A DNA stretch of 64,000 nucleotides from the NCBI GenBank assembly GCA_022225965.2, contig JAKJXP020000056.1:62001-126000 (forward strand), read 5' to 3'. This DNA comes from Diatrype stigma (taxonomy: Eukaryota; Ascomycota; Sordariomycetes; Xylariales; Diatrypaceae). Of this stretch, positions 23,901 through 36,533 are shown in pieces; the first letter of the stretch is position 1, and every line of letters begins with the position of its first letter. Position numbers and translations under genes: made by a program. The notes under the pieces are model-generated. The model saw nothing but the letters and a program-made list of their open reading frames with translations. It searched no databases and was not told the DNA's origin.

Positions 23901-26900
23901 CGGAAATATAATAAATTTTTATTTTAAATTATAATAAATATGCGAATATTATTATTAATCGAAAATTTATTTTTACGACGTTTAATATAATTAATCGTTT
24001 TTATTTAACGATGCCTTTAATTGCCTTATAATTTATTAAAATAATAACGAAATATTTATACAATTAAAAATATATGCGTTAATTTCGTATAATTCAAATT
24101 AAACAAATAATTTCCAACTTTATTGCATTATAGTTTTTTTTGCTTTTATGAAAATCTTTAATAAAAACATAATAAATTAAATAAAATTAATCGGTAATAT
24201 TTAGCCGTTTCATATTTGATTAAGGTAGAATATAATAATTCCGAAGCTTCGTTGTTTTAATGCATTTATTTTTGCAAATATAATTCGGTCGTAATTTTAA
24301 TAAATTAAAACGGAATCGTTATATAATTATGCTTATAATATGTTAAACGTTTCGCGCTTAATATGTTTTAATTTAAACGTTTATTTCGCTGTTTATTTTT
24401 TTCGTACGATTTGTAATTTGGAAATAAGGTTTTTTTTTTTTGCGTTTAGCAATATTTTTATTTTTCTTAATTAAAAAAGGAAAATCTTTTATTAATACCA
24501 TAGGATATATTTGCAAAAAAAAACGGTTATGTCGATATAACGTTTAATTGCGTTTAATATAATAGGAAATTTAAACTTTCGAATAGCATTAAATCTATTA
24601 GGAATTATCGACGTTCCGGACGCGTCGATTTAAAAATCGAACAGCTTAATTAAAAAGTATCCGATAAAAGATTTCTTTAAATTAAAAAAAAGACCGATTT
24701 TATTAAATAATGCAAATATTTTACGCAAATGGTTGCAGTAATTATTAAAAAAATCGTTATAAATAATAATGTCGTTAATATATGCTTTAACGAAATCTTT
24801 ATAAGGCATTAATTTGCGATTAAAAAAGCGTTAACCAAAAGCGGTTAAATTGCAAAAACCTATAAGTATTACGCTAAATATTTCGAAACCTTTTGGAAAT
24901 ATAATGACCATTTTGTGCTTATTTTTGATTCGTATCGGGAATTAATAATAAAACGCTAAACCGTCGACGACGTATTGGTATAGCTTTTTTTTAATTTTCA
25001 TTATAAGATTTTTTATACGTAATAAAAAGTAATTGTTTTGTTTTATAACGTCGTTTAATAGTTATAAGTTAATTATTAATCGGCCGATTCGTTTTTTTTT
25101 ATTAATTTGTAAATTACGAATAATAAAGCCGCAAATGGAATAAAGTTATTTATTTAATCGAGGCGTTTTAAGTTATGCATAGGTCCGAACTTTTTTTCGA
25201 CGACTGCTTCATTTTCGGCGCTTAATAAATAAAGGGTTTTAGGTTTATATTTGTCGCGCTAGTTTTCGATAAGTTTAACTTTTATTTTTTCGTTTTCGAA
25301 TAGCTGGATTATATTTTTATTGCGTTATATATCGTAATTTTCGATGATTTTTTGAATAATCTTTATTTCGTAAGGGTTTTTTACGTATATGTTAATTCCG
25401 TCTTTAGATTTAATAAACTTTATATTTTTTGGGGCTTTAGCATTAAATAATGGTTTTTTTAATTAAAGCTTCGTTTATTAGTTATAATATTTTATAAATT
25501 ATTATTTATAGCCTTAAAGGATATTATTATTATATATATATCGTCGTTAATATGGAAGTTTTTTATAAGTTAATATTGGCCTTAATTGTTTATTTTATCG
25601 GAATTAATGTTATTTAACGTTGCGGCAAAGTTAATTTTTTTTTAGGTAATAATAAAATATCCGTCGTTATCGAAATTTGTAATTATATCGAACTTAGTTT
25701 TGTATTAAATCCTTTAGGGTTAATCCGTATTGTTTATATATGGAATGATTTTTAATGTTTTCGCTTTAATAACGGCATTAAATGCTTTAACGTATCCGGC
25801 AATAAAATAATATAATCTCGTAATTCTTGTTTTTTCGTTAATTTTCGATAAATTAATATATAAAACTGGTATTTTTGTTATCGTTTTAAAGGGAACTGTT
25901 ATTATGGCTTTAGTTAATATTTGTTTTTTAATAAAATTTCGACGTTTAATAACTTTAAATGGTATAATGGCATTTTAATAAGATTCCATAGTAAGGATTT
26001 TTTTGGAATAACTGATTAATATGTTATTTTTATCGTTAAATTCGTTTTTTAAGAAAAGATTAAATTTAAATTTATTAATTATTTATGCGATAATTGCAAC
26101 GCGTATTATAATATTTTAACCGTATATTAATATATATAAAATGTCGACCGTAAATATTGCTTTTTTAATAAGTTTAATATTATTTTTAATGCTTTTGGTT
26201 ATAATGGCTTCGTAATTCTTAACGGATTTTTTAATATAATCCATTACGTATTTTTTAAGCCAATTTTTTGCCATAAATTAATAAGATACGCCGGTATTTA
26301 CGTATATAATTAATTCGCTTTGCATTATTTAAACCATAAGTTTTAAATAAATATGTTTTATTAACGGGTTTTAAAGGTTTATTCGTTTAGGGCGTATAAT
26401 AATTATTAAATAATCGTTTTCGTAATATATGCTTGCCTTATTATCTTTATCGTTTATATCTTTAACGAACGAAGGCTTTAATAAAATAACGGTAATTTTT
26501 AATATATAAGAATTAATATAAACGTATTTGAAACAAAATGTTTAAATATCGAATAATATATCATATTTGCGGCAGGTTTTTTTGAAAATAAATATGTCGT
26601 CGTTTTTAATTTGGAGGCATTTAATTATACCGTTAATTAATCCGTTCCATTTTTTATTTTTATTTTTATTATATGCATTATCGTCGGAATAATTATCGAT
26701 AAGCATATAGCCGTTTACGAATAACTGGGCTTTTCGGGTTTTGCGGTCTTCCTGTTTATATTCGAATTAAATTTTATTTTCGAAATAATAAGTGCTGTTT
26801 TTTTCTTTACGGATTAAACGGATTTAACGTTTTTAACGGCGGAATTAAAAATTACGGTTTATGTTCCGTAAGATTTAATTGTTTTTATATTTTCCGCGAA

Positions 26901-27709
26901 AAGGTCGTAATTTATTATTAAAATTGTTTTTTTAAAAACTTTAAAAGTTATTTGAATTATCTAAGTTATTATAATTATTTCGTAAATTATTTCGATCTTT
27001 ATAATTATTAAATCGACCGCAATAATTGCCGCGTTTTTTATTATTTTTATTGCCGTTATTATATTTGTTATTATTATTATATCCATTATTATTATTATAT
27101 TAATTAGCGTTTATTTATTTATTATTGGATTTATTAATAATTATATATGCTAATTAACGTTAAGCTAAGGCTAATAGCAAAAGTTAATTCTAAAAATTAA
27201 AAACTTACGTTAAAACGGGGATTTAATTTCGTATTAATATTTCGTTTAACGTAAAACCGCTTTGGGATTTTGGTTTTTGGCCTTTTATTAAAAGGCGGCG
27301 TTTATAAAAAAGGCGGCGTTTTTTGACGTAAATTAAATAATCGTCGAGAATTATGTTTTCGATCGGGCGTAAAACGCATTTTTAAAAATAAAGATTTAGC
27401 CCGTTATATATAAAGGTTATTTATTAAATCGGATCTTTTATTTTATAAGTTTTATAATAACGAATAACTTTTATTAATTAATTGCGAAATAATTTATCGT
27501 CGACGATATCTTAATAAATAAATATTGCTGTTTTAAAAAAGCCAATTATTTAAATTTCGTTAATTTTAAATTTATTTATAAATTTATTAAGGGCGGCTTA
27601 ATTATTAGCCTTATAAAATATTCGTTAATTTAATAACAGTTATAACGATTATTATAATTAGGCGGTATTATGCAAAAATTAATGGAAGTTTTTTTTAATA
27701 ATTTTTGCT
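20950..27709 (-). pseudogene. Outer gypsy gag (3' part) and pol relic
   Basis: Read on the minus strand from 27709 downward. First comes the second half of gag, ending in an Asn-rich nucleocapsid-like stretch (NNNNNGYNNNNKYNNG, then RGNYCGRFNNY) at about 27000-27120. Protease and linker follow. The reverse transcriptase has PFAALLFVIYKL, a KAYINDIIIY block at about 24754-24790 where the family has the YxDD box, and flanking palm motifs. RNase H lies at about 24 kb. The integrase zinc-binding segment (HNEKYHFGPKRMLQN, about 23.45-23.53 kb) and core are at about 22.5-23.4 kb. Stops are frequent and mostly TAA, and several key residues are replaced in the way C to T and G to A changes predict. 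It is not functional. Assignment to Ty3/gypsy rests on domain order and the reverse transcriptase and integrase signatures. Confidence 0.75.
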
Positions 27710-27714
27710 TTATT
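27710..27714. repeat. Target-site duplication TTATT, left copy
   Basis: Five bases immediately before the TG of the inner element's 5' LTR. They are identical to 34792-34796 after the CA of the 3' LTR. Confidence 0.9.
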
Positions 27715-27940
27715 TGTTATGGTGCATATAGGCTGTATGTATATAGAGGTGCTTAAAGGTTGTATGTACATTTCCAAAGAAGGGCTAGCGCCTTTTAGCG
27801 GCTAGCCTTTTTGCCTATATACCTTCGAATTTTTCTTTTTTGTATTTACTTTTCTTTTCTTTTTTTTTTAGCTTTAGATTTTATAATATTAATTGGGAAT
27901 TTGTTTTATTAATTCCTATAAAGCCCATTAGTTCGTAACA
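27715..27940 (+). repeat. 5' LTR of the inner gypsy element
   Basis: 226 bp beginning TGTTATGGTG and ending CGTAACA. It contains a hairpin, GGGCTAGC...GCTAGCC (27782-27808), and a pyrimidine-rich tract (27834-27870). It is the same length as 34566-34791. The differences are nearly all C/T and G/A. Confidence 0.95.
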
Positions 27941-28680
27941 TAATTTAAAGCTCGCTTTATCGCTTGGAAAGGCATAAATATCCCATTAAATTGGAACGAA
28001 GAAAAAACATAAAGAATTAATTAATCGATTTAATTCCGAACCCCGAATACCGAAGATTCTTAATTCCTATTACGAAATAGCCCGAACCCCCGAAAAAAAG
28101 GCCGCCTTTTAAGAGCGTATCAAAAAAGAGATCCAGTTTAATTTCGAAAGGCACATTGCTGCTGCTTTAAAAAAAAAACCCGATATCGAATTGCGACGCC
28201 GATTCAATGTTATTTGCTATATTCGCCATAAAATTAATGCCGCATTTATAAAAATAATCGATATTAAAATTGGTAAAAAAATGGAAACCGATTTTTATAA
28301 GGAATTTAAGAAGATTTGTTTTAAAAAGGAATTGCTTAAGTTCTTTTTTTAAGCGAAGCTGAATTATGACGAAAATTAAAAGGAAAAGATTACGCATTTG
28401 ATAGGTTTATACGTAATTAATCTTAATAAACCTTTTATTCTTTATCGACCCTTTTCCGTTAAAAATAAAGGAATTTGGCTTAATATGGACGGTGATTTAA
28501 TTTTTTTAGCTTTTTTTTATATGTTTAAAAACAGCTTCGAAAACCTATTTATGGAATTTAAGATTATAATTTTTGCTTTATACGTAACATATTTATAACG
28601 TAACGAATTGGTTAGCGCTATTAAAATAATTACAGGCAATATTAAAGGGTTTTTTAAATGGGCCTATTATTTTGTCGAAG

Positions 28681-29830
28681 AATATAATAAAAAGATGGCT
28701 TAACGAAAGAAAAAAAAGCAATAAACGGAACTTAAAGCGCTAACGGGTGGTTCGGGTTTTTTCAGTTCCCCTATTAAGAAAGATATGGCCGATTTTTTCG
28801 CGGTTTTAAAGAATAAACAATAGGAAGTTAATAATTAATAAAATGAGATTAATTAACTTAAGAAATGTCTTAAAGTTATTAGCATGATTATTAACGTAAT
28901 TACCGGTGGATCCGACAAAAGCGGCAAGATCGTAGTTTTTAATTTCTTTAACGATCCTAATTAAAATAAGGTATTATTCGAAAGTTGGTACGAATTAATA
29001 AAGGACCGATTAAAGGTAAATAATAATTATTTCGCCTTCGACCGTATTAAATGGGTTAAGATTAAATTTTATTTAAAGGGCAATGTTATACAAAATACTT
29101 TCCTTTATTTTAATAAGGAACATCCGGATTTTTTCCTTATTTTTAAAGCGCTAATGATTTATTTTTAAAACGAATACCATAACCCAAATAATCGAAAAAA
29201 GGACGAGGTTATTTTTGCTAAGCTTTAAATGGATAAGTTAGAAAATTTCCAGACTTTTAAGAACAAATTTATTCGATTAGCCGGTTTTATTTGCCTGGCT
29301 AAGACTTAATGGAAATATAAGTTTAAGAAACGTTTGGTTTGGCGCTTTTAGATTAGTTTTGTAATGGCCTGGATTAATAAAAATGTCGACTTTAATTAAT
29401 ACGTCTTATTAGCTGCGGAAAACGCTAATGCATTTCTGCAAGCTAATAATTCCCGCTTTTTAATTAAAAAGAATTTATTTGCCATTATAATTACGAAACG
29501 AAAAAGCAATAAATTAAATACCAATAATATTATAAGAACTAGCGGTAATAATCGCGCTTAAGAAAAGAACGGTATTTAACGTTTCCGCCTTTCGAAGGAA
29601 AAGATTGGAAAATCTTTCCGAAAAGGTTACTGCTTTAATTATAAACAAATTAAATATATTTCCCAAAACTGTTCCCAAAAAAATGGAACTTTAAAAAACC
29701 GTAAGGCTCGTATTGCCTTTTTTATAAAAAGATTTTATTACGAGCCCGCTTTTAAATCCAACCGGGACAAAATCCTTAAAAAATAGGAGTTCGAATCGGA
29801 AAACTAAATACCTTAGGAGAATTAGATTTC
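28681..29830 (+). pseudogene. gag relic of the inner gypsy element
   Basis: A plus-strand frame with many TAA/TAG codons shows retroviral-type gag features. There is a helical capsid-like region (about 28900-29450, including NVIQNTFLYFNKEHPDFF and LENFQTFKNKFIRLAG) and a nucleocapsid zinc knuckle near 29631-29675. The knuckle reads CFNYKQIKYISQNC, where a C-x2-C-x4-H-x4-C arrangement is expected. The second Cys and the His have both become Tyr, exactly the changes that G to A and C to T would make. The upstream part 27941-28680 continues a degenerate gag-like frame (open piece 28398-28598). Gag and pol are in different frames (pol one base back), as in elements using a -1 shift, although an indel could also explain it. 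Confidence 0.75.
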
Positions 29831-32800
29831 CGCTTAAGGAAAGTATTTTTTAAGAAGTTAAGCGTTAAAAAGATACTTTTTAATTTTTTGCGATTAATAT
29901 TAAAGGGTAATCCTTTTTTATTTATTAATTACATAACTTTTAATGGATTATTTTTGATTGCATATTTTATTTTGGCCGATATAAAAGCTAACGGATATTT
30001 ATTTATAAGCGTATAATTTATTAAACGAATGTTGAAATATTTAAAACCAAAATTACTCGTAGGATTTGACCCTTATCGAATCGAAGGATTCGATAAAAAA
30101 GCCATATAATTAATTAATGCTATATTAGCCTTAAAATTCCGCCTGGAAAGAAAATTCCTAAATCGTATATCCTTTATAATTATCGATATAAAGTGGGACA
30201 TTATCGTCGGAAAGACTTGGTTTAAATTTTATAAAGTCGATATATTTATTTTTAAACGAATATTGCTTTTCCCGGATTTTTGGGGATTTAAATTTTTTTA
30301 CGATATATTAATGGATTATTTAGGAAACTTATTGCTTAATACGAATCGAAAATACGAAAAGGATATCGAGCGGCGAAATAAATTAATGCAACGAAAAAAT
30401 AAACGACGTAATAATAAACGACGGAGTTTTGTTTTATTTATAAGGTTCGATTCTTTCGTTACGATAATACCTAACCGAATAAGCCGAGCCTTAAAAAGGA
30501 AAGTTATAATAAAAAAAATTCCTAACGATCCTAATAATTTTAAGGAATTTTTTAAGGCGCATATAAATGTATTTACTTTTTTTATCGATAAAAAAGACGT
30601 ATCCGATAATTACGGGAAATAAATCTTAAAACTTATCCAAAATCGAATTGGCGAATTGGAAATGCGCCAAAACAATTCCGATAAAATTAATAACATTAAT
30701 TTCTTTATATTTAAAATTATCCTAAAGCTAGGACGGTTATTATTAAAAACGTTCCCTTATGTAATTGTTTTTTAAATGGAACGATAAATTAACGTTTATA
30801 TTTAAAAAAACGATTCGTACGAAATAATGGACGATTCTCTAATTATCGCTAAGGAAAATAATTTATATCTTAAACGAAACGCATAAGGGCCATATAAGTT
30901 TAAGAGAAATTGCTTTGGTTAATACCGAATACGCTTTTTTAATTTCGTATTCGTTAATGCAATGGCCTTTTTATATTTGGCTAAAACTATTACTATTTAA
31001 AGTACATTTTTATACGAAATTAATCGTATTATTTTTAACAAAAGAACTGCTTAATCGAATCCTTTAGTCCGAAATAAAGAAGCCTTACAAAAGGCATGCG
31101 TCCGAATTATACCAAAGAAATATCATGATTATTTGGACGTTTTTAGCAAGGTAATATTAAACGAATTGATATAGAAACGCTTAAACGTAAATCATTATAT
31201 CGAACTTAATGGGAAACCTAAAGAATTAAAATATAGCCCGTTATATAAAATGTCCATTAAAAAACTGGAGGTTTGTCGTAAATATATTATGAAATATTTG
31301 CAAAAAGGATTTATTAAAGCTAACTCCGTATTATGGGCCGTATCGGTATTATTCGTATTTAAGCTAAACGGGGGCTTACGTTTTTGCGTTAATTATTACA
31401 AATTAAACGCAATAACGAAAAAGAACCAATATTCCTTGTTCTTAATAAATAAGACCTTCGCAAGGATTTTTAAAACGAAGATTTTCATTAAGATCAATAT
31501 TCAATAAGCCTTTTATAAAATCCGAATACGGAAAAAAGTACAAAACCTTATAACTTTCCGTATTAAATATGGGATATATAGATATAAAGTATTGCCTTTC
31601 AGATTTATCAATGGTCCTTCGATTTTTTAACGATTTATTAACGATACCTTATTCGATTATTTGGATCAATTTTATAGCGCATATATTAATGATATTTTCA
31701 TTTTCTTTAAAAACAAAAAGAACTACGTTTAATACGTAAATAAGGTATTAACACGTTTGAAACAAATAAGGTTATAAGCCGATTTAAATAAATGCGAATT
31801 CCATATTACGGAAACGAAATATCTCGATTTTGTAATCGGTATTAACGGGATTTTAATGGATCCCGTAAAGATAAAGATAATTAAAAATTGGAAGATACTT
31901 ATTAACCTTAAAGAAATATAATTCTTTTTGGGATTTTGTAATTTTTATCGAAGATTTATACGTGAATTTGGAAAAATAACTCGGCCACTTTAAAAGCTTA
32001 TTCGCAAAAAGGAATTGTTTTATATAATAAATAAACGTATTACGGCATTCATACGTTTAAAACGTTATATAACCGAGGTACCGATATTGCGCCATTTCTT
32101 ATACGATTACGAAATCCGTATTAAAATAAACGCGTTTAATGGGATAATAGCTAGGGCCATATTCTAGCGAATTATAAGAAATAACGATTGGCTTTTCGTT
32201 GCTTATTTCTTTAAAATAATGTAAAGAGCGGAATATAATTATAGTATATACGATAAAGAAATATTAGCGGTAATTCGCGTTTTATAATATTGACGCATAA
32301 AATTAATAAGCCTATAAATTTTTCGTCCTTTTATAATAATAACGAATCATTACGCATTAAAGTATTTTAGTATTAAGCAATTGCTTAATTTACGGCAAAT
32401 AAGGTAAGCAGAATTATTATCGCAATATAATTTCGTTATTACTTATTAACTAAATTTAAAAAATGTTTTGGCAAACGCCTTTATAAGGAAATCGGAAAAC
32501 CTAAAAACGCAGAAAGCTAAGAAAAACGCGTATTATATAATGACTTTATTTTAGCTAATGCGTAAATAAAATGGCGCAATAACGGATATTACGCCTATTA
32601 TATATTTTAGCGCCTTTTTTTTAACGAACGGAAAAAAGGAATTAAGATTTATATTAATATTCGCATTAAATAAGAATATCGACCCCCCAAAATTGTTAGG
32701 AATAGCTTTAATAAATAAGGTATTTTAAATTAACGTTATAAGTAATTAATTGCAATATTACCGCGATAAAGCTAAGAATCCCGGTGCTTATATATATAAT

Positions 32801-34380
32801 TACGAATATTCGATAAATAAACGACTTGTACTTTTTTAAGAACGATTTATTATGCTAAACGAAAATAACTTAAGAACGTTATTACTTATAAAGGTATATT
32901 CCCGATTTGTTACAGAACATTCGGAATAATATAAAACATAACAACTAATGAACCAAAAATATTAATAGCTTGGCTGGGCTTTTAATATAATCCGATTCGT
33001 AAAGAATTGCTTTTGCAAAGCTGCGAAACATTTAAAAAATAAGGCCTTAGGTTTGTTTAAATTTTTGCCAATATTATTGCGAACATGGCAGCATATCGTA
33101 ATGGATTTTAAATCGATGCCTTTGGATAAAATAAAAAAAAATAATTTATTAATAATGATTTGCCGATTAAGAAAAAGATTATAAATAATGCTATATATAA
33201 AAGCAGCTATTGCGAAAAACGTCGCAATAATATATTATAAGGGCCCCTTTCGAATATATGGCGTTCCAAAATCGATTATTAGCGATAAAAGTCCTTAATT
33301 TATTTTTAATTTTACGAACGAGCTTTTTAAGATTATAGGATTTAAAATAAAATTGGCTTCGGCAAAACATTCCTAAACCGCAAAATAGGCCGAAATCATA
33401 TACGAATGGAATAATTAGCGATTACGTCCTTTTATTAATTATTATTAAAATAACTAAGCAATAGCGATATCCGTAATGAATATTATGTAAGCAGCTTTAT
33501 TATACGAATTAATTGGAATGGCGCCATATAAGTTGAACCGCGGATTCGATATGCCTTTACTTTTTAATTAGGAATATCGAATAACGGACTTTAAAAAAAT
33601 AACGATACGGGAAAAAGCGAATCGATAAGACGTCTAAGCAATTGCCGACACTTTATATAAATATTTAAAAACCGTTCGAACGGTTATGTTTAAAGCCCAA
33701 AAACGAATGGTTATTTAGGCTAATAAACATAAACGAAAACCCGATTTCGAATACAAAAAAACCGGGCCAAAGAATTGCGTTTATATTATTAAAAAGACAA
33801 AAACGGAAATCGACCGATTTAATAATAAACTCGATTATTTCTTAATACGAAATTATTACCCGATTATTAAAATAAAAAAACATTCGTACGTTTTTGATTT
33901 TCCGGATTTATGGAAAGGCTTTAAGGTATTCCATGCTAACCGATTACGGAAGTATTCCAATAATCCATTACTAAAACAAGCCCCGGATAATTTTACGAAT
34001 AAAAAGGTTAATCTTAACGAAAAGAAGAAATGGAAAGTTAAGAAAATCCTCGCTTTCCGGATACATTATGGTAAATTGCAATATCAAATATAATAGAAGG
34101 ATTAAGATCCAGATCCCGAATGGTATAATGCTAAAGGGTTTAGAAATAACCCGTTAACATTAATAAAATACCATAAGAAATATTCCGATTAGTCCGGATC
34201 CCCATTATGTTTAAACGAATAACGCAAAACCGCGGAATTTAATAAATTCAAATAAACGCACGAAGATAATAATAAGCCCGCAAAAAAAACTTAATAACCG
34301 AAATACCAATTGCGGACACGCCGCGAAAAAAAAAAATAAGCACCCGGATACATAAAAAGGGTCTTAATAAAAAAATTAAG
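29830..34380 (+). pseudogene. pol relic (protease, RT, RNase H, integrase, chromodomain) of the inner gypsy element
   Basis: The domain landmarks all lie in one plus-strand frame, broken by stops but without visible frameshifts. The protease catalytic region is at 29978 (ADIKANGYLF, where D-T/S-G-A is expected) with DIIVGKTWF at 30197. The reverse transcriptase runs from about 31250, with GGLRFCVNYYKLNAITKKNQ and the YINDIFIFF box at 31682 (first Asp of YxDD lost). RNase H covers about 32.1-32.5 kb. The integrase has WQHIVMDFKSMPLDK at about 33090 and GVPKSIISDKSP at about 33260. A C-terminal chromodomain is at 34031 (WKVKKILAFRIHYGKLQYQI...DPDPEWYNAKGF). The chromodomain identifies a chromovirus-type element, which in the family directs insertion to H3K9-methylated chromatin; landing inside another repeat agrees with that. 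Non-functional. Confidence 0.88.
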
Positions 34381-34424
34381 CAAGACCGAATGTATAAAAC
34401 TGTTTATTGCTTAGCTTTAAATAA

Positions 34425-34508
34425 GGGCCTAATGGTATAGCGGCTAAGCGGTAAATCCGAGGGTATCCCTTTATTGCTTGGAAAGCATTCGGGTTCGAAC
34501 TCCGGCCG
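34425..34508 (+). ncRNA. tRNA-like segment with pol III A- and B-box motifs (not a canonical tRNA)
   Basis: TGGTATAGCGG at 34433 fits the A-box consensus TRGYNNARNNG. GGGTTCGAACTCC at 34491-34503 is a near-perfect T-loop/B-box, about 50 bp downstream. TGCTTGGAAAGCA between them can form a 7-base loop with T33 and GGA in anticodon position. GGCC at 34426-34429 can pair with GGCC at 34504-34507. The acceptor stem is incomplete and the spacing between anticodon and T arms is too short, so this is not a working tRNA. It may be a captured tRNA fragment or SINE-like head within the retrotransposon 3' region. Confidence 0.4.
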
Positions 34509-34551
34509 AATAATTATTTTTTTTACAAAGTTTCGGGACGAGATTTTTTCC

Positions 34552-34565
34552 CGAGGGGGGGGTGA
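34552..34565 (+). other. Polypurine tract of the inner gypsy element
   Basis: CGAGGGGGGGGTGA directly abuts the TG of the 3' LTR, the expected site for plus-strand DNA priming. Confidence 0.7.
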
Positions 34566-34791
34566 TGTTATGGTGCATACAGGCTGTATGTATACAAAGG
34601 TACTTAAAGGTTGTATGTACATTTCCAAAGAAGGGCTAGCGCCCTTTAGCGGCTAGCCCTTTTACCTATATACCTTCGAACCTTTTTTTTTTGTATTTAC
34701 TTTTTCTTTCTTTTTTCTTTAGCTTTAGATTTTATAATATTAATTGGGAATTTGTTCTATTAATCCCTATAAAGCCCATTAGCCCGTGACA
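34566..34791 (+). repeat. 3' LTR of the inner gypsy element
   Basis: 226 bp, TGTTATGG...CCCGTGACA, followed by TTATT. It keeps more C and G than the 5' copy at differing sites. Its hairpin reads GGGCTAGCGCCCTTTAGCGGCTAGCCC without its first base pair lost. Confidence 0.95.
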
Positions 34792-34796
34792 TTATT
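34792..34796. repeat. Target-site duplication TTATT, right copy
   Basis: Identical to 27710-27714. Confidence 0.9.
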
Positions 34797-36517
34797 GCGG
34801 TCGTTTTTTTTTATCTTTTTAACGCTATTCGCGAATAAATATACGTTACGGTAATAAACGTTTTTGCCGATAATAATGTAATTCTTTTTATTAAAAAATT
34901 ATTCCAAATCAGGATGGAAATATTCGAAATTATAAATTTTCTAACCGTAAATATTACGATTTAATAAGTTGCAATAATTTGCGGCTATTTTTTGCATTTT
35001 ATTAAAGAAATCGCTTATTAATTTATCGACCGTAACTTTTATAATAACGATTATAATTGCGGCCAATTCGTTAATTCTTTTAAAATTTGCGTTACGTTTA
35101 CGACGAATTGGGGCATTATTATTGCCATTATTATTATTATTATAATAAAAGCGTTTATTGCTTTTTAACGAAAAACCATTATTATTTTCCGAATTACCGA
35201 CGCTTACGGCTTAAGTTTATCGTTATTTGGCTTAAGGTTTGCTTTAAGGTTGCTTTTGTTGCCGTAAAAGCTAAGCAAATCGTAAAAATAATCGGAAAGG
35301 TTAAATTTATTGTTAGCCTTAAAAGGCTTAATATATGAAATCGAAAGGATACATTTGTTTTTAATTTTTATTTTCTTAATCCTAAAAAAATGGGTTTTCG
35401 TTTTAAAAGGTTCGGTCCCATTAACGACGGCGTATATGCCTATTTAGGAATGAGCTATTTTTGTTTTTAATATTTTCGTACGATTGGATAAAGTTTTTTC
35501 GAACGGATAAATCGCTTTTTATAAATCCTTAATCCATAATTAAATCGGTATGAATAAAGGATAAATGGATTGCTTTACGGGTTTTACGGGCTTTACGACG
35601 GGTTTTTAATATTTTTATGGCTCTATTTATTATTTCGTCGTCGTCTGAATATTAAAACTTAACGTTTTCGCTATTATTTAATTATTTTTCGTTTAATTAT
35701 TTGACGTTTAATTGTTTTTCGTTTTTTAAGAATAAGATTAAAAGATTTATAGTTATAAATGTATATAATGTTTAATTAAGGGAAATTAAAAGTAATGCAA
35801 TGGATATCGGTTTTTTTTATAAAGCGTATAGCGTTTAAAAGCGGAATTAAGTAGTTTTTTTCCGTTATTTAAGGTTTTTTGGAATTTAATTAACGTTAAA
35901 GACTGCTGTTTAATTTTAAGCAAAATCGAGGTCTTAATAACGTATTTAATTTTCTTGCAGTTTCTTTTAATAGCGGTTAATAAATTATACTGCAGAAAAA
36001 AACGCTTGGCGGAATCCAAAGGTATTTATGGCTTACGGGTTTTCGTTTAATACTAATCCTTAAAATCGTAGTTTTCATATAGGTTAATTTTGAGGTTATA
36101 TAACGGAAATATCGTTTTGTTTTAAGAGGTTTTTAATCTTATTAATATTCCGCGTTTATTAAGAACGTATAACGTTTAATTCAGGGTATTTATTAATAAA
36201 TGCAATAATTTTGCAGCAATGGGCGAGGCCTTTTTTAATATAAAATAAACGCTTTAAAACTTAAGAAAGAAATAATATTAAGTTTTAAATATTAAGTCGG
36301 CTAAAAGAGAATATATAAATAAGGTTTAATACAAGGTTTTAATAAGGTTTCGCGAATTAAGTTAAGATATAAGATTAATGCGGAAATCCTTTCTGCTTAA
36401 TTTAACGCCTTAACGGCGGCGGCTTAAGGAAGGTGGTAAAAGAAAAATTATTCTTAATAAGAATAAAGTATTATATTAATTGTATTATATTAAATTGGAT
36501 TATATTAATCCGGATCG
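34797..36517 (-). pseudogene. Outer gypsy gag, 5' part
   Basis: The minus strand between the primer-binding-like site at 36533 and the nested insertion carries a degenerate gag-like frame. An open piece spans 36019-35786 (MDSAKRFFLQYN...). Another Asn-rich stretch lies near 35150-35090. The frame ends in NSVKKIKKNDRNN and continues without a break at 27714 once the insertion and one TTATT copy are removed. This continuity is the best evidence that the pieces on both sides of the inner element belong to one interrupted gene. Confidence 0.65.
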
Positions 36518-36533
36518 ACCGGAAATGTTACCA

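Larger units (their letters stand above)
27715..34791 (+). mobile_element. Inner Ty3/gypsy chromodomain retrotransposon, nested in the outer gypsy
   Basis: A 7,077-bp element with two equal 226-bp LTRs (TGTTATGG...ACA), a perfect TTATT target duplication, gag then protease, reverse transcriptase, RNase H, integrase and chromodomain in the Metaviridae/chromovirus order, and a G-rich polypurine tract next to the 3' LTR. It sits inside the gag region of the minus-strand outer element, so it inserted later. Coding parts are full of RIP-type stops. The 5' half (27941-28680) contains a leader and degenerate gag N-terminus. A tRNA-like segment lies just before the polypurine tract. Confidence 0.95.
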
